64,000 nucleotides of DNA from Gammaproteobacteria bacterium (GCA_012103455.1 WLWT01000002.1:248001-312000); one strand, 5' to 3'. Shown: positions 26,807 through 35,747, numbered from the stretch's first letter. Notes: generated by a model not told the origin, from the letters alone. Numbers and translations: made by a program.

Positions 26807-27436
26807 TTAGCGATTGCCAGGTGCCAATGCCCGCACCGCCCGTGCCAAAGTTTCCAAATCCGGATCGGTGAGGCCGTATTCACGCAGCGATGCCACCGTC
26901 TCATCGAGATACTGCCGGTTGGTACCGAGTTGGCCGGCCGCGTTGGCGATTAACCGCGCCTGCTCTTCCGTGGGTAATACCCCGGCAAACTGGGGATGTG
27001 TGGTGTCGATGCAAAACGTTAACGCGCGTTCCGATCCAGCCGGGGTATGCACCGGCAACCATACAGGTTGGTAGACGCCCGTTAACATCTCCCGTTCCCA
27101 CATGGCCGCCAGCGCCGATGTAAAATGCTCCGGTGCGACAGTCAGTAGATGGCCTTGGCAAATGTCGTGACTGGCCACCAAGCCCAGCCCCAAGCCTGGA
27201 TGAGCTACCGTTCCGCGGGCTTGTACTGTCCAGACGCAGAAGCAGCGTTTAAACCCGTTCAAGGTAGCAGACACTGTTGACGCGCTCGGAAAACAAGGCC
27301 GCCACACCAGCGATGCATAGGCGAAAACGGCCAGGGCGCCAGTTCTTCGCGTTTGGCGCAACGTGTCCTCCAGCGATTGCCGGTAGACGTTCGCATCCAG
27401 GGGGGCGAAGGGCGCGGCCGGTGCGCTTAGCTTCAA
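26807..27436 (-). CDS. Diverged ChaC-like gamma-glutamylcyclotransferase
   Basis: A 209-residue relative of ChaC. The loop is diverged (AVFAYASLVWRPCFP instead of FGYGSLIW), but the layout and a C-terminal helix with GTNRQYLDETVASLREYGL follow the family. It may act on a different gamma-glutamyl substrate. Its ATG overlaps the TGA of the upstream methyltransferase gene by 4 bases, so the two are coupled. It converges with the first ChaC gene. Confidence 0.75.
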   Translation of the reverse strand: MKLSAPAAPFAPLDANVYRQSLEDTLRQTRRTGALAVFAYASLVWRPCFPSASTVSATLNGFKRCFCVWTVQARGTVAHPGLGLGLVASHDICQGHLLTVAPEHFTSALAAMWEREMLTGVYQPVWLPVHTPAGSERALTFCIDTTHPQFAGVLPTEEQARLIANAAGQLGTNRQYLDETVASLREYGLTDPDLETLARAVRALAPGNR

Positions 27437-28020
27437 AAGCCCGGAGTACCTTTGCAGGCGATCACTTGCGCGAGGGCCATGCGGGTGCCGCCGGGCTCGT
27501 CATGCAGACCTTCGAAGTAATGCAACGTGCGTAGCTCATGGGTGAGGTGTAGGAGTTCTTGAGGCCTTACCCTGAAATACGGGCCGCGGGGGCCGCTCAC
27601 GGGCGCGTGGGTCATGAGGTGGGTTTCGTAGACTAGATGACCGCCTTGTGCCAGCGCATCGATCAGCACGGGGAACAGCGATCGATTTAAAAATCGGGCG
27701 GCGATAATAAGGTTGTAGCCGTCTCGCGGCAGGGTTGTGTCATCTAGATCAGTGGCGATCCAATTGACTTTGACGCCAAGCGCCTCAGCCCGTTGTTCGC
27801 CCCGCTGTAATGCCACTTCCGAGATATCTACAGCATCCACCTGATAGCCTTTTTGGGCTAAGAAAATGGCATTTCTTCCAGTCCCGGTGGCCACGTCCAA
27901 GGCCTGTATGCGCGGCAGCCGGTGCAGCCACTCGGCCAATACACCCGTCGGGTGCAGGCGGCCGGCGTATTCACCGGCGGCGTAGCGCTCGTTCCAGCGT
28001 CGTTTGTCCGCGTCCGACAT
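27433..28020 (-). CDS. SAM-dependent methyltransferase (TehB-like)
   Basis: A class I methyltransferase of about 195 residues. The SAM-binding motif I is ALDVATGTGRNAIFLA, followed by the acidic loop VDAVDISEVALQ. The overall pattern (RWNERYAAGEY at the N-terminus, a late FRVRPQELLHLTH) resembles TehB/tellurite-resistance or thiopurine-type methyltransferases. I chose ATG 28020 (MSDADKRRWNERY) because the longer frame from 28098 overlaps the SDR gene. The substrate is unknown. Confidence 0.82.
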   Translation of the reverse strand: MSDADKRRWNERYAAGEYAGRLHPTGVLAEWLHRLPRIQALDVATGTGRNAIFLAQKGYQVDAVDISEVALQRGEQRAEALGVKVNWIATDLDDTTLPRDGYNLIIAARFLNRSLFPVLIDALAQGGHLVYETHLMTHAPVSGPRGPYFRVRPQELLHLTHELRTLHYFEGLHDEPGGTRMALAQVIACKGTPGF

Positions 28021-28043
28021 AGAGGTTTTAGCCGCGCCGCTTA

Positions 28044-28898
28044 TCAGTCTTTCGGTTTGCCGCCCGGCCACACCGGGTTTTGCGCCAGCTCGGGCCATGC
28101 CGCCGGCGCACCGCAGGCGCGTGCCGCCTGGGCCGGAGGTACATCGACATTCCAGTTGGCGGCTACGTAGCGCTGCCCTGTAGTAGTGTCGTCAGCTTCG
28201 CCGCAAAGCCAGATCACCGGATGAGCCATCATCGTAGGATCGATGAGATCGCGCCTGGCATAGGGCGCTTCTTTTGGCACCATAGGAGTGTCGGCGGGTC
28301 CGCCCGGTACCACCACGTTGACGGTAACCCCCGTGCCGCTGAACTCGCGGGCATGTCCTAGACTCATAGCTTCCAAGCCCGCCTTGGCCGGACCGTACGG
28401 GTGAAAACCGCCGCGCAGCATGGTGAAAAAGCTGGTGGTGACGTTGATGATGCGGCCAAAACCCCGCGTGCGCATGATCGGGAAAGCGTGCCGGGTCATA
28501 TTCCACGCACCGGACAAATTGACACTTATCATCTTATTCCAGATGGCACCGTCCAGTTCCTCGATACGCACCAGGTGGGTCATATGATCACTGCGTATCA
28601 TGCCCATGCCGAGCGCAGCATTGTTGATGAGACCGTCAATTCGGCCAAACGCCGTTAAAGTATCCTCGATGCACGATTGACAGGCGCCGTAGTCTGATAC
28701 ATCTATTTTACTGGGCAGCAAGCGGGCGCCATGTCCGGCCTGCTCCAGTTCCCCGATGAGCTGCGCCAGGGTCACTTCGCTCTTTTCGGTCGCAGTCACG
28801 CTCGCGCCCTCCTCGAGCAGGGCGTTAACCAGTGCGCGGCCAATACCGCCGGCGGCGCCGGTTATAATTATTACCTTTCCTTCGAGTCGTCCGCTCAC
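28044..28898 (-). CDS. SDR family oxidoreductase
   Basis: A short-chain dehydrogenase of about 284 residues. The cofactor motif is IITGAAGGIGRALV, the NAG motif is INNAALGMG, and the catalytic pair lies in YGPAKAGLEAMS. I chose the GTG at 28898, which has a GGGAGGG ribosome-binding site; a TTG at 28928 is the other possibility. It lies 23 bases upstream of the methyltransferase start and is probably co-transcribed with it. The substrate is unknown. Confidence 0.85.
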   Translation of the reverse strand: MSGRLEGKVIIITGAAGGIGRALVNALLEEGASVTATEKSEVTLAQLIGELEQAGHGARLLPSKIDVSDYGACQSCIEDTLTAFGRIDGLINNAALGMGMIRSDHMTHLVRIEELDGAIWNKMISVNLSGAWNMTRHAFPIMRTRGFGRIINVTTSFFTMLRGGFHPYGPAKAGLEAMSLGHAREFSGTGVTVNVVVPGGPADTPMVPKEAPYARRDLIDPTMMAHPVIWLCGEADDTTTGQRYVAANWNVDVPPAQAARACGAPAAWPELAQNPVWPGGKPKD

Positions 28899-28980
28899 GG
28901 CTATAGATCCCTCCCGGTGGTGGGTCAACCAGTGGCTTATAATTGGCGTCTACCCCATCCTATGCGCAGTGAAGCATAAC

Positions 28981-29988
28981 TCAGGACGCCCGAAGACGGG
29001 GCTTCAACCGGTGTTTGGCGAGTAAGCGGCGTAACTGGTGGTAGCTGAGTCCGAGCCGGTTGGCCGCTTCGGTTTGACTGTGTTCAGCCTCGAGCATGGC
29101 CTGCTCCAGCAGGCGTTTTTCAAAATCCGCCACCGCTTCGGTGAAAGCGGTTTTCTCCGCTGTCTTGGTGTTGCTGGAAGCACTCTGAGCGGGCGATACA
29201 GGCGCTCCCACTCGCCAAGGACTGGCAAACGGATCGAGCACGATGTCGTCGATGACGATCGCATCGGATGGTGCCCGGTAAAGGGAGCGTTCCACCGTGT
29301 TTTTGAGTTCACGCACATTGCCAGGCCAATGATGGGCCAAGAGAGTGCGCTTCGCCCGTTCACTAAAGCCGTGGAAGACTTCCCGGCCCAGCAACCCCAC
29401 CATTTCCACGGCAAAGCTGTGGGCCAAAGTCAGGATGTCTTCGCCGCGCGCGCGAAGAGGCGGGATGGCGATGACATCGAACGCCAGCCGATCCAGCAGA
29501 TCCGCCCGGAAAGTATCTTCTTGCACCCGCTTCACCAGATCGGCGTTGGCTACGCCCACGACGCGCACATCGACGGCTATGGTCTCGGTACCCCCTACAC
29601 GCATGAGTTCGCCATATTCGACCACCCGTAATAAGCGGTCCTGAACCCGAGAGGAAGCGGATGCGATCTCATCGAGCACCAGCGTCCCTCCATCGGCTCT
29701 TTCGAAACAGCCGACGTGGCGCCGCTCCGCCCCGGTAAACGCCCCTTTCTCGTGACCGAATAACTCCGATTCCAGTAAAGACTCGGTAAATGCTCCGCAA
29801 TTGACTTTGATAAGTGGCCCCGACCAACGGCTCGATAGGAAGTGCAAGCGGGTGCAGAACAACTCCTTACCCGTACCCCGCTCGCCGATCACAAGACAGG
29901 AACGGTCGATCAACGCCAGGCGGGCTACATGTTCCACCACATCTAGAAAAACGGGGTGTTCTCCCGGAATGGGCGCTAGAGGGTCCAT
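28981..29988 (-). CDS. pspF: Sigma-54-dependent phage shock activator PspF
   Basis: A 335-residue bacterial enhancer-binding protein without a receiver domain, as PspF. It has Walker A (VIGERGTGKEL), the sigma-54-contacting GAFTGA loop in HEKGAFTGAERR, Walker B (GTLVLDEIA), the arginine-finger region (FRADLLDRLAFDVIAIPPLR) and a Fis-type helix-turn-helix near the C-terminus (EAANRLGLSYHQLRRLL). It is divergent from pspABC, the standard arrangement. PspA inhibits PspF; membrane stress releases it. Confidence 0.93.
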   Translation of the reverse strand: MDPLAPIPGEHPVFLDVVEHVARLALIDRSCLVIGERGTGKELFCTRLHFLSSRWSGPLIKVNCGAFTESLLESELFGHEKGAFTGAERRHVGCFERADGGTLVLDEIASASSRVQDRLLRVVEYGELMRVGGTETIAVDVRVVGVANADLVKRVQEDTFRADLLDRLAFDVIAIPPLRARGEDILTLAHSFAVEMVGLLGREVFHGFSERAKRTLLAHHWPGNVRELKNTVERSLYRAPSDAIVIDDIVLDPFASPWRVGAPVSPAQSASSNTKTAEKTAFTEAVADFEKRLLEQAMLEAEHSQTEAANRLGLSYHQLRRLLAKHRLKPRLRAS

Positions 29989-29991
29989 AGA

Positions 29992-30028
29992 TTATCGAAT
30001 AAAGATAAGAATTAGCGAAATTCGATAA
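29992..30028. promoter_or_regulatory. Inverted repeat, candidate PspF enhancer
   Basis: TTATCGAAT (29992-30000) and ATTCGATAA (30020-30028) are perfect inverted repeats 19 bases apart, directly in front of pspF and 54-90 bases upstream of the sigma-54 promoter of pspA. The position fits an enhancer (UAS) that also gives pspF autoregulation. Binding is inferred. Confidence 0.55.
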
Positions 30029-30081
30029 CGATTGTATTTAAAACTATCCATCGGTCAATGTAAAATCAATGACTTATTAAA

Positions 30082-30097
30082 TTGGCCCGGACTTTGC
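30082..30097 (+). promoter_or_regulatory. Sigma-54 promoter of pspABC
   Basis: TTGGCCCG-GACT-TTGC matches the -24/-12 consensus (TGGCAC-N5-TTGC), with GG and GC 12 bases apart as required. It lies 56 bases upstream of the pspA ATG and downstream of the candidate PspF enhancer. Confidence 0.8.
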
Positions 30098-30152
30098 TTA
30101 GACAAAGCAAACAGACTTTTCAACCCACCATACTAAAGAAGGTGTATAGCAC

Positions 30153-30824
30153 ATGGGCATATTTTCCCGCTTAACCGACATCATCAATGCCAACATCAAC
30201 AGCTTGCTGGAGCGGGCGGAGGACCCGGAGAAGATGGCGCGCTTGATGATCCAAGAGATGGAAGACACGCTGATCGAGGTTCGTTCCGAGGCGGTGCGCA
30301 ACATTGCGGAGAAACGCGATCTGGAGCGGCGGTTGCAGAAACTGGGCGATGCCGGCAGTGAATGGCAGAGCAAAGCCGAGTTCGCGCTCAGCAAAGGCCG
30401 TGACGACCTCGCCAAAGGTGCTTTGATCGCCCGCCGCAAGGTGAACGAGCAGGCACAATATCTGCGCGGTGAATTGGCCGCCCTGGAAGATACGTTGGCG
30501 CGCCACAATGGTGATCTTGCCCGCTTACAGGCCAAGCTGGAAGAGGCTAAAGCGCGTAAGAAAGCATTCGAGCTACGTATACGCACGGCAAAGGAGCGGG
30601 TGCGGGTCAAACGGACGCTGCACGATGAGCGCGTAGATGATGCCTTGGACCGGTACGAGTCGTTGGAGCGGCGTATCGATGAACTGGAGGCTAGCGCGGA
30701 CGTCTATGACATGGGACAACCGCGCACGCTGGCCGAAGAGTTTGCCGATCTTGAAGTGCAAGCCGAAGTGGAAGATGAGTTGGTGGCGCTCAAGGCCCGG
30801 GTTCAGGAGGCCGGCGGCTCCTAA
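30153..30824 (+). CDS. pspA: Phage shock protein A
   Basis: A 223-residue ESCRT-III-like coiled-coil protein that stabilises the stressed inner membrane and inhibits PspF. It begins MGIFSRLTDIINANINSLLE and carries the family-typical DPEKMARLMIQEMEDTL. The remainder is heptad-rich helix. It is the first gene of the pspABC operon, driven by a sigma-54 promoter at 30082. Confidence 0.95.
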   Translation: MGIFSRLTDIINANINSLLERAEDPEKMARLMIQEMEDTLIEVRSEAVRNIAEKRDLERRLQKLGDAGSEWQSKAEFALSKGRDDLAKGALIARRKVNEQAQYLRGELAALEDTLARHNGDLARLQAKLEEAKARKKAFELRIRTAKERVRVKRTLHDERVDDALDRYESLERRIDELEASADVYDMGQPRTLAEEFADLEVQAEVEDELVALKARVQEAGGS

Positions 30825-30867
30825 CTCTTAGCTGCCAAGGCATGGGCTAAGGTATCGGGGAGGCACC

Positions 30868-31134
30868 GTGACAGTTGGTTGGTTGTTATTGATTCCCGTC
30901 ATCGTATTCGTGACGGTGGTCGGGCCTATCTGGATAACGCTGCACTACGTGACCGAGTGGAAACGTATCAAAAGTGGCGCCGGGGCTGGCGAGGGTAAGG
31001 CCGGAGAAGAGCAGGTAGTGGTGAGCCGGCAGGAGCTTGCTCATCTTCGCGACACCGCGCTTCGGTTAGGTAAACGATTGGATGCGCTCGAACGGATTGT
31101 GGACGTAGAGTGCGACGGCAGGAGAGGACAGTGA
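30868..31134 (+). CDS. pspB: Phage shock protein B
   Basis: An 88-residue protein with an N-terminal membrane helix (LLLIPVIVFVTVVGPIWITL) followed by HYVTEWKR and a cytoplasmic helix. This is the layout of PspB, which with PspC senses membrane stress and sequesters PspA. The start is a GTG at 30868 with GGGGAGG just upstream. Confidence 0.88.
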   Translation: MTVGWLLLIPVIVFVTVVGPIWITLHYVTEWKRIKSGAGAGEGKAGEEQVVVSRQELAHLRDTALRLGKRLDALERIVDVECDGRRGQ

Positions 31135-31625
31135 GTAAATGCGGTAAATCGCGTAAAAATTGCCATCGTAGGCAATCCGGTTGTGGCCCCATAAAGCGGG
31201 TCATACGCGCACTGGCGCAGCGTTTCGGGATCAGCCGCGGCATGGTTATCACAGGGTTTGTGCTGGGTTTTGTTTTTATGCCCTTGTTGACCCTCTTTTT
31301 CTTTCTGGGGGCATGGTTGTGGGTGGATAGTCCGCAGCGGGTGGAGCGTGGCCTCGCGCGGATCAATGCTAGCTTGATAGCCGCCTTCGCGGCCGCTCGA
31401 AAGAAGTTCTCCGAGAGCGGCGAGCCGGTGGCGCGGCGGGGAGGAGAAGAGAGGTCGGAAAAACGGGCATCAGGAAGCGAAATAGCGGAACCGCTAGACT
31501 TTCCGGAACTTCGCCGTGCGTTTGACGACTTGGAGCGGCGCACCGCCGGAATGGAAGCATTCGTCACGTCGAATGAATACCAGCTACGCCGGGAGTTCAA
31601 GCAGTTGAACGACTCCGGCACGTGA
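31131..31625 (+). CDS. pspC: Phage shock protein C
   Basis: A 164-residue membrane protein. A PspC-like segment (IKRVIRALAQRFGISRGMV) precedes one long hydrophobic helix (LGFVFMPLLTLFFFLGAWLW), then a charged cytoplasmic tail. The start is the GTG at 31131, which overlaps the pspB stop (GTGA) and follows GGAGAGG. PspC signals membrane stress with PspB. No pspD follows. Confidence 0.85.
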   Translation: MSKCGKSRKNCHRRQSGCGPIKRVIRALAQRFGISRGMVITGFVLGFVFMPLLTLFFFLGAWLWVDSPQRVERGLARINASLIAAFAAARKKFSESGEPVARRGGEERSEKRASGSEIAEPLDFPELRRAFDDLERRTAGMEAFVTSNEYQLRREFKQLNDSGT

Positions 31626-32020
31626 GGTGGTTGCGCAAATGATAAAGATAAGTCACCTATTTCGAAAAGCTCTACAACTAGAAGTTGTGCTCTGGTATCG
31701 GGTTAAACCTGCTGAAAGCATACGCCCACTCGTAGCCATAACCTCGGTGAGTTAATGGTATCGGTGATTTCCGGTAACGGTCCTGTAGAGCACATGTCTC
31801 AAAGCCGGGGGACGTGGTGCCGAAGTGATTACGCCAACGACAATAAAGAAGTCCTATCGCCCACAGCCTGTAGTCTAGCGCTGCAACATTGCCAGGTTAA
31901 AACTTGTGGTAATTAAACTGTTCGATAGATTGGAGACAGACTGATCAATGATGATACGTCCGCGGCTACTCCCAAGTCTATGATTGGCATCGATACTATG
32001 AGTCCGAGTCGTGGAGGGTA
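31626..32020. other. Intergenic region after psp operon
   Basis: About 395 bases with no gene I can support; every frame is closed by stops and nothing resembles a known family. It ends where a truncated IS630-type element begins. Confidence 0.5.
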
Positions 32021-32226
32021 TATACCCATCACACTTCAAGATGCGAACATCGGTGCATTAATAATGTGAAACCTATCAGTGATTCTTTTTCTCAATAAAG
32101 CTTTTCGTCTTCCAATGCGCTTGAAAAAATTCAAAGAGGCTTCCCGAAAATCTATAAACTTCTCATAGTACCGATTATAAGTAACCGCTTCATGCATCAT
32201 TTTCCAAAGTCGCTCAATTGGATTTA
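32021..32226 (-). mobile_element. IS630-family element, 3' fragment
   Basis: About 205 bases, nearly identical to the left end of the IS630 copy at 61848-62960: same end (TATACCCATCACACTTC) and the last part of the same transposase on the minus strand. It stops where another IS630-type element (32227) begins, so it was truncated by that insertion or by recombination. Confidence 0.85.
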
Positions 32227-33337
32227 CTACTTCGGCAAAAGATTACCCGACACAAATTGATAAAATGTGTTATAGTGATGCTATGAAAAAGACAGACGGT
32301 CGCTCACTGCCCCATTCCGCGCGAGAAGCCATCCGCAGGCACGCGGTTGCGCAAGTATTGTCGGGTGAAAGCCCTGAAAAAGTAATTAAAGCCCTCGGAT
32401 TTCATCGTTCTTGCATTGACGATTGGTTATCCAGATATGAGCAAGGTGGTGAACAGGCGCTGTCCACCGGCAAGATCACGGGTCGCCCAAGAAAGTGTCC
32501 CGATGAATATGCGGATCGCTTACGTGAACGGGTTAAAACGAATCCGTTGCAATTGGATTTTCACGATGCCCTGTGGACGCGCTCGATGATTCAGATATGA
32601 CTGAAAGACAAATTTGGCATCGAGGTCAGCGAGCGCTCGGTGGGCAATAGCCTGTCTCGTTTGGGGATGAGTGCGCAGCGCCCTGGGTTTAAGGCATACG
32701 AGCCAGACCCTGATCAGGTTAAGGTATGGTTAAGAGAAACTTGGCCTGAAGTACAACAAGAAGCGAAAAGGCGGCGAGCGCGGGTCTATTTTGGCGACGA
32801 ATCGACGATCCGGTCGGATTATCATCGTGGTACCACTTGGGGGGTACGGGGTGATACGCCGGTTGTAGCGAAAACGGGTCGGCGCTTTAGCGTGAATAGG
32901 CTGTCAGCCGTTTCGCCGAAGGGTCACCTGCGTTTCATGGTGAGCGAATCACGGGTAACCGCAGACGTTTTTATCGACTTTCCAAGGCGTTTGTTGCACA
33001 ACGCCAAGGGATCGATCTATTGGGTTGTTGATGGCCATCGGATTCATCGAGCCAAGAAGGTGCAAGAATTTGTCCGCAATAGCCAAGGGAGGCTCACGTT
33101 AGTATTGCTACTGCCGTATTCACCGGAACTCAATCCTGATGAACGGGTATGGCATCACGTAAAAAGCCAACGAATTGGGCGGACAGTGGTGGCTACAAAG
33201 GAGCAACGGGTGGCTTTGGTTCGTTCGGTGTTGCACTCACTGCAACACAATACGCAAATGATTAAACGGTTTTCTATGAAGAGCATGTCAGATATATTCT
33301 GAATTGATGTCGGGTAATTTTTTTCCGAATTAGTAGC
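32227..33337 (+). mobile_element. IS630-family insertion sequence, second type
   Basis: About 1.1 kb bounded by inverted repeats around TTCGG and ATTACCCGACA (left about 32231-32252, right about 33311-33329). It carries one transposase frame, broken by an in-frame stop. The exact outer ends are uncertain by a few bases. It is a different IS630 type from that at 61848. Confidence 0.8.
32265..33302 (+). pseudogene. IS630 transposase with one in-frame stop
   Basis: The N-terminal helix-turn-helix part (AREAIRRHAVAQVLSGESPE) and the DDE part (VYFGDESTIRSD, YWVVDGHRIHRAKKV, LLPYSPELNPDERVW) are in the same frame, separated by a TGA at 32598-32600. All three catalytic regions are present. A CGA-to-TGA change at an Arg is the simplest explanation. 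Active transposase is unlikely unless the stop is read through. Confidence 0.88.
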
Positions 33338-33342
33338 ACGCC

Positions 33343-33909
33343 CTAGGGTGACTCTTTGTCCATAAGCGTCGCAATCTTTTTCCAGAACACAGAAAAAGAA
33401 TGAGCGACACATCGAGGTGGTTGAAAATGTTCCGCAATTGCTTTGGCACGGCCTACTTTCCCTTTGACGTCAACAAGTTTTTCGAGTTCCTGCGACGCAT
33501 TCGTTAGGTCATCCGGTTTGCGGAATTTTGCCTTGTTGCGAAGTTTGCCGGCATTGATGTGTGGATAAGCTGCCTCTACGGCATCAAGTTCGCCCAAAAA
33601 CCAGCTTTCTAATTCCTGACATACAATGCGGATCGAATAAGGTTTATTTCCTTCTTTTGCCTTTTGATTCAGCCGCTCTTTCACGACCGTACAATCCGCT
33701 CCATCCTGATCCCGCAAAATTACAAAATGCGGATCACTGTAATTCCATTGTTGCATTTTGAGCGATATGTTTTTTTCTAAATCAGATTTTCCCTGAAAGG
33801 AAAGCGATATCCAGTCCACTCCGTTGATTGCGTGCGTCCAATTCACCGCCATCACCGTATCGAGCGTGGCAGCCATCGATTCTTCTTCGGTCAAAAATAC
33901 AATCATCAC
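33343..33909 (-). CDS. DUF4276 family protein (TOPRIM-like), partner of ATPase
   Basis: A 188-residue protein of the DUF4276 type. Conserved acidic positions suggest a TOPRIM-like metal site: FLTEEESM near the N-terminus, ILRDQDGADC in the middle (DxD) and ELESWFLGE. TOPRIM proteins paired with ABC-type ATPases act as nucleases or effectors in OLD, Gabija and PARIS defence systems; extending that to this pair is inference. Its ATG overlaps the TGA of the ATPase gene by 4 bases, so the two are made together. Both genes are less GC-rich than the core genome. Confidence 0.7.
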   Translation of the reverse strand: MMIVFLTEEESMAATLDTVMAVNWTHAINGVDWISLSFQGKSDLEKNISLKMQQWNYSDPHFVILRDQDGADCTVVKERLNQKAKEGNKPYSIRIVCQELESWFLGELDAVEAAYPHINAGKLRNKAKFRKPDDLTNASQELEKLVDVKGKVGRAKAIAEHFQPPRCVAHSFSVFWKKIATLMDKESP

Positions 33910-35114
33910 TCTGCCACCCGTTCTGAAAAACCCGTCAGTAACCCCTGTTCCCAGAGGTATCCGGGTTTGTCTCCACCTTGGATCATTCCAGACACAAGTG
34001 GGTCCCGGCTCATCGGAACTATGTTGGAAATACCGTCCTTCTTATCGACGTGATACAGACTTTCAAGCGGTACGGCATTCAAAAACTGAGGTGAATGCGT
34101 TGAAACGAAAACCTGGCCACCGCGGTCAGAATATGCTTGAAACTCCTCGGCCAACAGTGTCATGAGTTGAGGGTACAATTGGTTCTCTGGTTCTTCAATG
34201 CACAAAACCGGATGGGGAGACGGGTCATGCAACAGCAGTAGATAGGCAAGCATCTTGACCGTGCCGTCCGAAACGTTCTTATCGAAAAAAGGGTCTGTGA
34301 ACGCCCCGTCCCGATATCGAACCAACAGGCGACCGTCCTCGGTGATACGAACTTCGACATCCTGGACGCCTGGAACGCGATCCCGCATCTTCTGCTGCAC
34401 CAACTCGAATGCCTTGGGATGCTGTTCGAACAAGTATCGAGCGAAGGAGGGCAGGTTATCTCCCGTGTTGGATAGATGTAGCGAGTCTTCATCGTCCTTG
34501 ACGCCACGAGCATCGCTGATGTGAAAGTCTGAAATGTGCCAGGCTTCAAGCATCGACCGAAATGCTCGCGCGGCCTTAAAACGTTCGAACTGTCCCAAAC
34601 CTTTAATTGCCAAAGAGTCCGGTGAATTCAATTTTTGGTATTCGCGTTCCAGTTCTTCATCAGGTTTGGAAAAATCTTCTTCGTTATTGATTGCATAGCC
34701 TTCTCCCTTGCGGAAATCCAGAAAACGGAAAGGAGCTCCGTGACGTCCTCGTTTGTACCTCAGTGATTCACGCTCGACGATGATCCGTCCTTGCTTATCC
34801 AGACCGATTTCAAGGGAGTAGGTCACGAGACGATTCTTTCCGGTAAGTTCCATCCGGAACTGGATTTCGACTTCAATGGATTCCGTATAGTGCCCGCGAG
34901 TCACTACTTCTTTGAAGCCGTTCCGCCCTCCTTCAGCGTTCAGCGCGACTCGCACGTTGTGCTCAAGGCAATGTTTCAGGAAACCGAACACCCGAAACAG
35001 TGTCGTTTTGCCACTTCCGTTCTTACCAACAAAGACGCAAAACGATGGTATCTCCGTTAGCCGAACATTCTGCAACGCTTTGAAGTTCCTAATGCGTATG
35101 GTCTCGATTTTCAT
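33906..35114 (-). CDS. AAA/ABC-type ATPase (AAA_21-like), predicted ATP-binding partner of DUF4276
   Basis: A 402-residue SMC/RecF-like ATPase with the usual order: an N-terminal strand IRIRNFKALQNVRL, Walker A VGKNGSGKTTL near residue 30, a central insertion, the signature NVSDGTVKMLAYLLLLHD, Walker B VLCIEEPENQLYP and the H-loop STHSPQFLNAV. It is complete and followed with a 4-base overlap by the DUF4276 gene. Such ATPases sense invasion or DNA structures and gate a partner effector. There is no reverse transcriptase, helicase or methylase gene beside it. Confidence 0.82.
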   Translation of the reverse strand: MKIETIRIRNFKALQNVRLTEIPSFCVFVGKNGSGKTTLFRVFGFLKHCLEHNVRVALNAEGGRNGFKEVVTRGHYTESIEVEIQFRMELTGKNRLVTYSLEIGLDKQGRIIVERESLRYKRGRHGAPFRFLDFRKGEGYAINNEEDFSKPDEELEREYQKLNSPDSLAIKGLGQFERFKAARAFRSMLEAWHISDFHISDARGVKDDEDSLHLSNTGDNLPSFARYLFEQHPKAFELVQQKMRDRVPGVQDVEVRITEDGRLLVRYRDGAFTDPFFDKNVSDGTVKMLAYLLLLHDPSPHPVLCIEEPENQLYPQLMTLLAEEFQAYSDRGGQVFVSTHSPQFLNAVPLESLYHVDKKDGISNIVPMSRDPLVSGMIQGGDKPGYLWEQGLLTGFSERVAE

Positions 35115-35176
35115 TGCGTATTGACTCCAAAAAGCTGAATTAGGAGAAAGAGGTATCGATCGCGGCGAGCCGCCAA

Positions 35177-35343
35177 CTACGGCTTGCTGACATAGGCGTA
35201 AAAGGCTCCCACGGTTCCGTGTCTCGATTGGTGAAGAAGGCCGTCATGCGAGTCTTGCCGGCCGTCAACTTCATTGGGAACACCACTTCTTTGGCATCAG
35301 GTTTAACCGGAGTCTGAGCCGTCTTGAATGCCGGCTTCAGCAC
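35177..35343 (-). pseudogene. Arylsulfatase C-terminal fragment
   Basis: The minus strand reads PVKPDAKEVVFPMKLTAGK and then TRMTAFFTNRD, with WGAFYAYVSKP-stop in a shifted frame right after. This is the beta-rich tail that ends many Planctomycetota sulfatases (typically ending GAYYVYV). Only about 55 codons remain, with one frameshift. It follows a DUF1501 fragment in the same orientation, an order common in planctomycete clusters. Confidence 0.55.
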
Positions 35344-35374
35344 ACGTTAAAGCGTAAACTCTAATGCGCCCGTA

Positions 35375-35745
35375 TCAGGCGAACAATTCACGAATCGGCT
35401 GGCCGTCGGCGATCAGCGGCATGGGGCGGTCGAGTTGGTCGTTAAACATGGTTTTCGCGCCGTCGATTCCCAAATGATGGTAAACGGTGGCGGCGACGTC
35501 TTCCGGGGAAATGGGGCGGCTGACCACGTGTTCGCCGCGTGGATTGGAACGACCGACGACTTGTCCCATCCTCATGCCGCCGCAGCCGACTAGCACGCTG
35601 AACGTGCGGCCCCAGTGATCTCGCCCCGCGTACTTGTTCATGCGCGGCGTGCGGCCGAACTCGCCCATCGCGATGAGCATCGTGTCTTCGTACAAGCCGC
35701 GCGTTTCTAAATCGGCGACCAGCACCGCCTACTCTTGGGCTGTGG
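35375..35745 (-). pseudogene. DUF1501 family C-terminal fragment
   Basis: Reads AVLVADLETRGLYEDTMLIA, then GEFGRTPRMN, then GRDHWGRTFSVLVGCGGMRM, as in the C-terminal third of DUF1501 proteins (secreted, sulfatase/phosphatase-fold, abundant in Planctomycetota). A TAG stands where the family has a Tyr, so no start remains. The 5' part is replaced by a PEP-CTERM gene tail about 35745. Confidence 0.7.
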
Positions 35746-35747
35746 AG

